DNA of 49,923 nt, from positions 1-49,923 of the forward strand of contig CAYNVS010000022.1 of assembly GCA_964400725.1 (NCBI GenBank), given 5' to 3'. A model generated the notes under the pieces. That model did not search any database. It saw only the letters and a program-made list of their open reading frames with translations, and was not told where the DNA came from. The position numbers were made by a program, and so were the translations under genes. Source of the DNA: CAYNVS01 sp964400725. Its GTDB lineage: Bacteria > Myxococcota_A > SURF-8 > CAYNVS01. Positions 24,700 through 32,112 of the stretch are shown piece by piece; position 1 is the first letter of the stretch, and every line of letters begins with the position of its first letter.

Positions 24700-25698
24700 T
24701 TAAGGCACCTGAACGTTGTCCAAAAGAGTCTTTACGACGTCGTCGGTCGTCGTTTCCTCGGCTTCGGCCTCGTAAGTAAGAATTATTCTGTGGCGCAGCG
24801 CGGGGGCTGCCACCGCCTTTATATCGTCGGGGCGCACCCATCCCTGATGGCGCAAAAAGGCTCTCGCCTTGGCCGCCATGGTCAGCGCGATTGTCGCGCG
24901 GGGGCTTGCGCCGTATTCAATCATTCCTTCGAGGCTTTTAATTCCGAATTTCTCCGGCGCTCTCGTCGCCATAACGAGGTCGAGGATGTATTCCTCCAGC
25001 TTCTCGTCGATGTAAACTTCCTTTACTACTTTCTGAGCCTCTAAAATTTCCGAGAGGGAAACGACCTTCTCGACGTCGGGAGCTTTTTGCGACGTTTGAG
25101 CGCGCATTATCGCCTTCTCCTCCTCGCGGGACGGATAGCCGACTACTATTTTAAGCAGAAAACGGTCGGTCTGAGCTTCGGGCAGCGGGTATGTCCCTTC
25201 CTGCTCTATCGGGTTCTGAGTGGCGAGCACAAAGAACGGCTCCGGCAGTCTGCGCGTCTCGTCGCCCAGCGTAACCTGACGCTCCTGCATTGATTCCAAA
25301 AGAGCGGACTGCACTTTTGCGGGCGCGCGGTTGATTTCGTCGGCGAGGACGATATTTGTAAATATTGGACCTTGCTTAACCTTGAAAGTTCCGCTGTGCT
25401 GCTCGTAAACGAGCGTTCCTATCACGTCCGCGGGAAGAAGGTCGGGGGTGAACTGAATCCGCTTGAAGCCGGCGTCAACGACCTTGGAGAGCGTTTGAAC
25501 GCAAAGAGTCTTAGCAAGTCCCGGCACGCCTTCGAGGAGCGCGTGGCCTTTGCACAGCAGGCATAGCAGCAACCCGTCTATCATATCTTCCTGACCGACC
25601 ACCGCTTTGTGCATTTCCGCTTTAAGCCTGTCAATGAACGCGCTTTTCTCCGCTATCGCGGCTTCTAAAAGTTTAAGCTCTTCGTATGTTGACGGCAT
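24700..25698 (-). CDS. MoxR-family AAA+ ATPase
   Basis: A 332-residue AAA_3 ATPase. Walker A is EGVPGLAKT near 57-64, Walker B IVLADEINRAP near 116-126, then sensor-1 VLATQNPIEQEGTYPLPEAQTDRF and a C-terminal AAA-lid (about 250-330) with SPRATIALTMAAKA. MoxR ATPases act as chaperone-like activators of vWA proteins such as BatA and DUF58, encoded next in this operon. The ATG at 25698 is chosen because GGAGG lies 7 bases upstream; the in-frame TTG two codons earlier is too close to it. It is first in the likely operon moxR-DUF58-batD-like-batA. Confidence 0.92.
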   Translation of the reverse strand: MPSTYEELKLLEAAIAEKSAFIDRLKAEMHKAVVGQEDMIDGLLLCLLCKGHALLEGVPGLAKTLCVQTLSKVVDAGFKRIQFTPDLLPADVIGTLVYEQHSGTFKVKQGPIFTNIVLADEINRAPAKVQSALLESMQERQVTLGDETRRLPEPFFVLATQNPIEQEGTYPLPEAQTDRFLLKIVVGYPSREEEKAIMRAQTSQKAPDVEKVVSLSEILEAQKVVKEVYIDEKLEEYILDLVMATRAPEKFGIKSLEGMIEYGASPRATIALTMAAKARAFLRHQGWVRPDDIKAVAAPALRHRIILTYEAEAEETTTDDVVKTLLDNVQVP

Positions 25699-25819
25699 TT
25701 TCAAGCCTCCGTAAAATTAATTGTCTTTCGTATGGGCGCCGGATTTCCGTCCGCCGTTAAAGCTATAAACAAACAAATATTCAAAAATATTTCAAGTCCA
25801 AGACCGTTTTTGCGAAAAT

Positions 25820-26773
25820 TCAACGCTCTTTTTCGCCTCCGCATCCGCGGTTTAAGCCAACGTCGCGCCCCGAAATAACCAGAGCCAGCCCCGAAAAAAT
25901 GAGAACGAAGCCGAAAAGCTGCCTCAGACCGGCGCGCTCGCCTAAAAGAAGCGCGGCCAAAACCGAGGAAACAATCGGCTGAAGCGTGTTGAAGGCCGCC
26001 GCCGTCGATGGAGACGACTTGCCTATTGCCCAAGAATTGAGCGCGTAAGCAAAAATAGTTGGGAATACCGCGATAAAGATAACGCCCAGAACAACCGCGC
26101 GCGGCAGCGCCGCAAAATCGACTTTCGCCATCTCTGACGCTCCGAGGGCGACGATGATAATTCCGCCGAAAAGCAGAGTCCACGCTATAATGGTAAGAGG
26201 AGGCAGCTCTCGCAGCAGGGGGCGCTGCAAAACGAGAAATCCGGCGTAAGCCACGCAATTTATAATAAGCAGAGCGTTGCCCAGCAAAGCGGCCTTCTGC
26301 GCTCCTTCGCCGAGGTTCGAGAAATCGAGCGTCGCAAAGGCTCCGGCGACGGCCAAGCCTATGCCTGCAAGCCTTCGCGGAGTTTGTTTCTCGACGCCGA
26401 AAATCATTCCTATCGCGGCCGTGAATATCGGCGTTGACAGCATTATGATGCTGGCGTTTGTGGCGGTAGTCAGCTTGAGGCCGGATATGAAAAAAATTTG
26501 ATTTGCGACGACGCCTAAAAGCGCGAGCAAAAAAAGAGAGCGCATCTGCCGCGGCGTAGGAATTTTCCGATCGATTAGATAGGCGACGGGCATGAGAATT
26601 GGCGCGGCCAAAAGCAGGCGGAATCCGGCCAGCGCAAACGGGTGCATGCAGCTCAAAACGTATTTGCCGCAAACGTGGAACATGCCGAAGAAAACCTGAA
26701 CGCAGACGAGAGCTGCGTTTACGCGCATCGCCTCGTTCCCCCGGCCGCAATGTGGCCGCGTCTTGACGGACAT
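25820..26773 (-). CDS. EamA/DMT-family transporter
   Basis: A 317-residue inner-membrane protein with about ten hydrophobic segments arranged as two EamA repeats. The first contains FHVCGKYVLSCMHPFALAGFRLLLAAPIL; the second ends in TAAAFNTLQPIVSSVLAALLLGER, a common DMT signature. Such proteins export amino acids, nucleosides or other small metabolites. The substrate here is not predictable. AAGGA precedes the ATG. A longer overlapping frame on the same strand (25701-26816) is Arg-rich and a shadow. The gene lies 120 bases upstream of moxR, same strand. Confidence 0.88.
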   Translation of the reverse strand: MSVKTRPHCGRGNEAMRVNAALVCVQVFFGMFHVCGKYVLSCMHPFALAGFRLLLAAPILMPVAYLIDRKIPTPRQMRSLFLLALLGVVANQIFFISGLKLTTATNASIIMLSTPIFTAAIGMIFGVEKQTPRRLAGIGLAVAGAFATLDFSNLGEGAQKAALLGNALLIINCVAYAGFLVLQRPLLRELPPLTIIAWTLLFGGIIIVALGASEMAKVDFAALPRAVVLGVIFIAVFPTIFAYALNSWAIGKSSPSTAAAFNTLQPIVSSVLAALLLGERAGLRQLFGFVLIFSGLALVISGRDVGLNRGCGGEKER

Positions 26774-27173
26774 AATTTTTCCTTAACTCGAACGGGGTAG
26801 AAAAACCGTTTGGCAAAGGTAATACAATTTTATTTTTTTGTAAAAATAATCAGTTGCGCCGCTTCTAAAAAAAACGTCGTTTATTCGGATTTGGGCTTTT
26901 TAAAAAAAACTCGTCGGCAAAGAATGCGTCTTTCGGCTTTTTATCATTATTTATTTTTTAAAAAATCATTAAACGTACGGGCGACTTAAGCTCCCTCCCA
27001 CAGAACTAATTGTAAAGACTGAAAAATTCCGTATAACGCATGCCCGTCCCGCCGATATAAACGCAATTTGAGCCGCATTACGGCGCAACGGGCGCGCTGT
27101 TTGTCGGCGAATCATGGGAAAGCTTAAGATTATTGAGAGTCGTTTCGCGCTTCGTTGCGGCGCGCAAATAGAT
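26774..27173. other. AT-rich intergenic region upstream of the helicase promoter
   Basis: About 400 bases with homopolymer A/T runs (26860-26970) and no convincing ORF. ACGGGC (26976-26981) could pair with GCCCGT (27041-27046), but no established RNA motif is apparent. It separates the divergent DMT transporter and DEAD-box genes. Confidence 0.4.
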
Positions 27174-27202
27174 TTGACTAAATTTGCTAAATAAATTATA
27201 TA
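27174..27202 (+). promoter_or_regulatory. Sigma-70 promoter of the DEAD-box helicase gene
   Basis: TTGACT (27174-27179), an exact 17-base spacer, and TATATA (27197-27202). Transcription from about 27209 gives a leader of about 138 bases, long in the way of cold-induced helicase mRNAs. Confidence 0.6.
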
Positions 27203-27346
27203 CATATCGCCGCAAGCGCATTTTGATCGTATCCGCGCATTGGCGCGCGCAGGCATGCCCGCCGTTTTTTCCCCGGATTACATTCATATTATTACAGCGT
27301 TTGCCGTTTTCCTTGAACGCATCAAGGATGGAAAAGCAATTAATAG

Positions 27347-28810
27347 ATGTCGTTTGAAGAGTTGAATCTTATCCCGTTGATTTTGCGCGCCGTAAAGGAG
27401 GAGGGATACTCCGCGCCGACTCCCATTCAGGAGCAGGCGATACCGCGCATTATGGAAGGGCGCGACGTGATGGGATGCGCCCAGACCGGAACCGGCAAAA
27501 CGGCCGCGTTCGCGCTGCCAATACTGCAATTCATTCATAACAACCCTACGAAAGGCGGCAAACGCCGCATTCGCGCGTTGATTCTTACCCCCACGCGGGA
27601 GCTTGCCGGACAGATCGCGGACTGTTTTAAGGTTTACGGCAGATACCTTAACGTAAAGCACGCGATTGTCTTCGGCGGCGTAAGCCAGAACCCTCAAACA
27701 AAAGCGCTGGATCAGGGAATAGACGTGTTGGTCGCGACGCCCGGCAGGCTGCTCGACCTCATGGGGCAGGGGTTCGTCGATTTGCGCAGCGTTGAAATTT
27801 TTACTCTGGACGAGGCCGACAGAATGCTAGACATGGGGTTTATCATCGACATTCAGAAGATAGAGAGGCGCCTCCCAAAACAGCGGCAGACGCTTCTTTT
27901 CTCGGCGACTCTGGACCCCGGAGTGCGCGAACTCGCAAAGGGGATGCTCAATTCGCCCGTTTCAATCGCCGTAAACCCTTCCGCCTCTACGGTGGACGCG
28001 GTGTCGCAAAAAGTATATTTTATCGACCGCGGCGAAAAATTACAGCTGCTTACTTTTTTATTGACTCAAAAAGACGCGGTAAGGTCGCTCGTTTTTGCGC
28101 GCACGAAGCACGGCGCCGATAGAATAGCGCGAAACCTCGCCCGCTTCCGCATCCGCGCCGCGGCCATTCACGGCGACAAGACGCAGAGCAAGCGCCAGCG
28201 CGCTCTCGACGCGTTTAAGCGCGGAGAGGTAAAAGTCCTAGTCGCCACCGACGTGGCTTCCCGCGGTCTCGACATCGACGACGTAAGCCACGTTTTCAAC
28301 TTCGACGTTCCAAACGAGCCGGAATCGTACGTGCACCGCATCGGCAGAACCGGCCGCGCCGGCGCCGGCGGCGTCGCGATTACTTTGTGCTCGCCGGACG
28401 AGCGGATACTTTTCCGCGACGTTGAGAAGTTGATTAATAAAAAGATTGAACCGGCCGAGCCGCCGCATTACCTAAATCTTCCTGAACCGCAGGAAGAGCC
28501 GCTGCGCGAATACGACCAAGAAGAGGAGCGTTCCCGCCGTAGAGACGAAAGAGGCCAAGGCGACGGCGGCGGCAATAGAAGAAGACCCCGCCGCAAATCG
28601 GGATCGGAAAGCGCGGGCGGCAGAGGCCGCGACTTTCGGCGGACGGAGACTAAAGTCGGAGACGGCGCGAGCGCCGTTCACGCCGCGGGCGAAAATTCAG
28701 GAGCCTCAGCAAAAAAGACCGGCGACGGCGGCGCGAAAAGAAGACGCAGGCGCGGCGGACGCGGACGCGGCGAGGGCGCAGCCCAGAGAGCAAAGCGCGA
28801 AGGAGAATAA
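27347..28810 (+). CDS. DEAD-box ATP-dependent RNA helicase (RhlE-like)
   Basis: A 487-residue helicase. Q motif PTPIQEQAIP (24-33), motif I AQTGTGKT (45-52), Ia PTRELAGQ, II DEAD (155-158), III SAT (186-188), and the C-terminal RecA domain with VATDVASRGLDID and HRIGRTGRAG are all intact. A basic, Arg/Gly-rich tail (about 395-487) replaces folded C-terminal domains, as in RhlE proteins that bind RNA nonspecifically. It unwinds short duplexes in ribosome assembly or mRNA decay. The ATG start fits the Q-motif distance; ribosome-site match is weak (GGAA about 12 bases upstream). It converges on the papain-like gene through a shared terminator. Confidence 0.95.
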   Translation: MSFEELNLIPLILRAVKEEGYSAPTPIQEQAIPRIMEGRDVMGCAQTGTGKTAAFALPILQFIHNNPTKGGKRRIRALILTPTRELAGQIADCFKVYGRYLNVKHAIVFGGVSQNPQTKALDQGIDVLVATPGRLLDLMGQGFVDLRSVEIFTLDEADRMLDMGFIIDIQKIERRLPKQRQTLLFSATLDPGVRELAKGMLNSPVSIAVNPSASTVDAVSQKVYFIDRGEKLQLLTFLLTQKDAVRSLVFARTKHGADRIARNLARFRIRAAAIHGDKTQSKRQRALDAFKRGEVKVLVATDVASRGLDIDDVSHVFNFDVPNEPESYVHRIGRTGRAGAGGVAITLCSPDERILFRDVEKLINKKIEPAEPPHYLNLPEPQEEPLREYDQEEERSRRRDERGQGDGGGNRRRPRRKSGSESAGGRGRDFRRTETKVGDGASAVHAAGENSGASAKKTGDGGAKRRRRRGGRGRGEGAAQRAKREGE

Positions 28811-28840
28811 TTTCAATCTGAACTTGTTCGATGAAGCGTA

Positions 28841-28870
28841 AAAAAAGACGGGCATAACGCCCGTCTTTTA
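28841..28870. terminator. Bidirectional intrinsic terminator
   Basis: GACGGGC (28847-28853) and GCCCGTC (28859-28865) around a 5-base loop, flanked by six A on the left and TTTTA on the right. It can stop both the helicase transcript and the opposing protease transcript. Confidence 0.8.
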
Positions 28871-28888
28871 ATTTAAGTTAAATTCGGT

Positions 28889-31840
28889 TTAAGCGAACAG
28901 TCTTCTGCGAGCCGCAATCGCGCCCATAATGACAATAGCCAGCATGGCCGTTCCGCCGGTTTCGCCGCCCGCGCATCCGGAGCTCTTTTTGGCCGGGGTC
29001 GTTTCGGTCGTTTCGGCGGCGTCCGCAGTTTCGGTCTCTTCTTCCTGCGCAGTTTCGGCTTCCTCTTCGTCTCCGTCTCCGTCGGCGTGGGTAAGGTCGT
29101 CCACGCGAATTGTAAACTTGCTGTTCGCGAGGTTTGAAATCGTTCCTTTGTCGCCGAGAACCTGAATAATCAGATTAGCGTCCCACGTGGGAGCGAGTTT
29201 TTGCAGAACCGCCGATCCGCCTTCGGCTTTTTTGCCGATAAGACATTTATGGTATTTCTTGCAGTCGGGATAAACCGCCAGATAATATCCTACGCCGTCC
29301 GTCGAGCTTAGCGATACGGTGTATTTGACGTCCTTTTTCGCCTCGAAGGAAAAATACTCGTCGGGGCCTTCCGCAGCCGTTCCGCCGCACGCCGCATCTA
29401 TCGGACGAGCAAAATGACTACCGGCGAGCGATCCCTCGGTATCCTTCCAGAATTCCAGTTTGGTCGCTTTTTCGCAAACGTCGTTTGCGGCGAGCTGTTC
29501 GCAAGTCTGCGCAAAGCAAGCCTTGTCCTGTCCGCAGGCCGTCCAGTCGTCGAGATTGGCGTTTTCGCATCCGCCGATCGCGCATTTGTCGGTCGTGCAC
29601 GGGTTCGAATCGTCGCAAAGCGAGTCGGTGAATTCGTTCTTGCACTTGCCGTCGGACGAGGCGCATGTATCGGTCGTGCAGGGGATAGAGTCGTCGCAGT
29701 CTTTCGGAGAGCCTTTGCAGACGCCTTTGTCGCATTTCGAGTTTACTATGCACTTATCTACGTGTTCGCATACCGTTCCGTCGTCCGTCTTGACGTCGGC
29801 GGGGCAGGCTCCGGCTCCGTCGCAATTTTCGGCCGGGTCGCAAACGTCCGAGGATTCTCTGCAAACTACTTCTTTGCCCGCGATGTTGGCCGAGCACCCG
29901 CCAGAGCCGTCGCAAGAATCCGCTTTGTCGCAGATGGAATCTTCCGCAGAGCCGCAAGGTTTTCCCGACTCGACGTAATTCGGAGCGCAGTTTCCCGCGC
30001 CGTCGCACGAATCGGGCTTATCGCACTCGGTTGAAGCGTCGGAACCGCAGACAACGTCTTTGGCGACGTAGTTCGGCTTGCATTCTCCGTCGGCGCCGCA
30101 GAAGTCGGGCTTGTCGCATTCGAGGTCCAGATTTGAGCCGCAAGGAGCGTTCTCCGCCTTCTTGCTCCATTCCGTCTGCGAAACGAGAGGATCGCAGTAG
30201 CGGCAGGAATTTGAGGCTTTCCCCTCGCCCTTGAAGAAGCATTCGCCTTCTATTACGCAGTAGTCGGGGAGTATCGTCGCGCCGCAGGCGCCTGACGAGC
30301 AAACGTCGCCCGTAGTGCAGTACAAACCGTCGGAGCAGGCCGCGGTATTGGCGGCGTGATTGCAGTTGTCGCCAACGGCTGAATCGTCGGTGCAAACTTT
30401 GCCGTCGTCGCACGCCGGAACCGTAAACGCTTTAATCGTTACGTTGGAGTTTGGCATGCTGGTCGTTAAGTCCGTCCAAGTGATGCAGGCCGAGCTTACG
30501 AAGCTCTCGTTTGCGTTTGCCGTCGCTTTGCTCGAATACTCCTCGATCGGCTTCTCGACCGGAATCGGGTTGTTTGTTCCCGGCGCGGTATATTTTACCG
30601 CCGCGGCGAACTTAGAGCCGGAAGCAAGTTTAATGGGCGTGGGCGGAGTAAGCTCAATTACGTAATAGCCGGGCAAATCGACTACGCCGCTCTGATTGTA
30701 AATAAGCGTTCCTGTGGACGGCGAAACTGTTACGTCGGTATAAATTTTTATTTCATAAGCCGTATTTATGGAAACGGCGTAGAAAGACACCGCTTTAAGA
30801 ACTTCGTCGGACGACGCGGTAAAAACGTTGGCGGCGCAAGCGGTCTCGCTTCCAAAACCCGCCGAGGCGGTGGCGCCAAGCTCGTCGTATTGGTAAACGG
30901 CGGAATATTTTCCGGGGGGCTCCGCGCCTAAGAAAACGGCGTTTCTTTGTCCTATTAAAACGTCGTAATAGGAAACGTAAAAGTAGCCGTCGTCTCCCCA
31001 TGCGGAGCCGTAGCTGTTGCGGGTTATGAACGCGCCGTTTCCCGGCGCTTCGGGGACGAACTTTTCTTTCGGGAAATCGTCGTCCCATCCGACTATATTT
31101 ACGCTGTGATTGCGCTCTTCCGTTCCCGTATAAATGTAGGCGTTCGTATCGGCGTTAAGAAAAGTCATGTCGTAATAAAGGTTCGTCGCAACCGCTCCGT
31201 GTTCTATTACCATTTTTTTTAGCAGCGAGTTGTCCAGCGGGCTTTTGCGGTCCGGCGGATAAAGTATTGTTTGAATGATTTTTTTCGGCTTGAGCCCCGG
31301 AGGGGAAACGTAGCTCGAATCGTCGTACGGATCGTCCTCTTCGTAAACGGGGCCGTTATGGCGCGCAAGATAGGCCGAGGCGATTTTATAGTTTCCGCCC
31401 GCGCAAGGCTCCAAATCGAAACCGGTGGAATTTTTAATATGGTTTTCCGACAAATCGACGATTTCGCCCGGCGCCAGGTTCGACTCTATCGCGCCTATCG
31501 TGGCGAACATCCAGCAGGACGAGCAGTCCTTCTGGTCGCGGACGGGCGTAAGGCGGTTCTGTTTCCTAAGGTCGTAAGCCGATATGAAATCGTAAGGCGT
31601 GAAATCCATACGAATTAGGCCGCGCAGGGAATCGTTGTGCGACAAATCAAGAGGATCGGGCGCGTATCCCGGCGTTTTAACGCCTGAATGAGACGCTTTT
31701 TTAGATTTGAGATATTGGTTAAACTCTTTGGAGAACGCAGAGACTTGAAGACCGGGCTCGGTTGCGGCCGTCAGCGACAAAGCCGCCGCCGCGAGCGCCG
31801 AAAGAGTCGCCGCGAACAAAACAACCTTAAATTTTTTCAT
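28889..31840 (-). CDS. Secreted papain-type (C1A) cysteine protease with Cys-rich repeats and sorting tail
   Basis: A 983-residue exported protein. Signal peptide at about 1-26. The papain-like catalytic domain (about 88-300) has Gln103 and Cys109 in DQKDCSSCWMFATIGAIE, His245 in NHSVNIVGWDDD and Asn275 in ITRNSYGSAWGDDGYFYVSYYD, so the triad is complete. A beta-rich domain (about 310-470) follows. Then comes a long Cys-rich region (about 475-785) of short C-x-D/G units (repeats such as CDKPDSCDGAGNC), common in myxobacterial surface proteins. A beta domain resembling pre-peptidase C-terminal modules (about 795-925) and an Asp/Glu/Thr linker precede the tail: SSGCAGGET, a hydrophobic helix, ARRR. 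It is probably anchored to or released from the surface. AGAGG precedes the ATG, and a promoter lies about 47 bases upstream. Confidence 0.9.
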   Translation of the reverse strand: MKKFKVVLFAATLSALAAAALSLTAATEPGLQVSAFSKEFNQYLKSKKASHSGVKTPGYAPDPLDLSHNDSLRGLIRMDFTPYDFISAYDLRKQNRLTPVRDQKDCSSCWMFATIGAIESNLAPGEIVDLSENHIKNSTGFDLEPCAGGNYKIASAYLARHNGPVYEEDDPYDDSSYVSPPGLKPKKIIQTILYPPDRKSPLDNSLLKKMVIEHGAVATNLYYDMTFLNADTNAYIYTGTEERNHSVNIVGWDDDFPKEKFVPEAPGNGAFITRNSYGSAWGDDGYFYVSYYDVLIGQRNAVFLGAEPPGKYSAVYQYDELGATASAGFGSETACAANVFTASSDEVLKAVSFYAVSINTAYEIKIYTDVTVSPSTGTLIYNQSGVVDLPGYYVIELTPPTPIKLASGSKFAAAVKYTAPGTNNPIPVEKPIEEYSSKATANANESFVSSACITWTDLTTSMPNSNVTIKAFTVPACDDGKVCTDDSAVGDNCNHAANTAACSDGLYCTTGDVCSSGACGATILPDYCVIEGECFFKGEGKASNSCRYCDPLVSQTEWSKKAENAPCGSNLDLECDKPDFCGADGECKPNYVAKDVVCGSDASTECDKPDSCDGAGNCAPNYVESGKPCGSAEDSICDKADSCDGSGGCSANIAGKEVVCRESSDVCDPAENCDGAGACPADVKTDDGTVCEHVDKCIVNSKCDKGVCKGSPKDCDDSIPCTTDTCASSDGKCKNEFTDSLCDDSNPCTTDKCAIGGCENANLDDWTACGQDKACFAQTCEQLAANDVCEKATKLEFWKDTEGSLAGSHFARPIDAACGGTAAEGPDEYFSFEAKKDVKYTVSLSSTDGVGYYLAVYPDCKKYHKCLIGKKAEGGSAVLQKLAPTWDANLIIQVLGDKGTISNLANSKFTIRVDDLTHADGDGDEEEAETAQEEETETADAAETTETTPAKKSSGCAGGETGGTAMLAIVIMGAIAARRRLFA

Positions 31841-31886
31841 TAATAGACCTCTTTAAAAATAGGGTTTAACTGCTTTTTCAGGTAAT

Positions 31887-31915
31887 TTTATACCTTTTTT
31901 CTTATAATAAATCAA
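31887..31915 (-). promoter_or_regulatory. Sigma-70 promoter of the papain-like gene
   Basis: On the minus strand TTGATT (31915-31910), an exact 17-base spacer, and TATAAA (31892-31887). Transcription should begin near 31880, giving a 40-base leader. Confidence 0.6.
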
Positions 31916-32112
31916 ATGCGTTCCGCCGGATTTTCGAGAAAATACAAATTAACAGTCTGCGTCCGCCGAGGCATCCGCGCTTTCGCCTGATCCTGAAGAC
32001 GCGCATTCGTCCCCAGGCTGAATTCAGCGCGGTTTCCTATTGAATTATCGGAATTTAAATCTCGTTGTAGGAACGGTCTCCAGACCCCGATTGAATTAAG
32101 ATGCTATTATAA

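Noticed and set aside
25701..26816. 371-codon minus-strand frame over the DMT transporter
   Set aside because: Arg/Ser-rich composition without domains; it is a shifted reading of the EamA gene, whose own frame has clear membrane segments and a ribosome site.
28929..30034. Long plus-strand frames opposite the protease repeats
   Set aside because: Low-complexity antisense of the Cys-rich and Asp/Glu-rich coding repeats.
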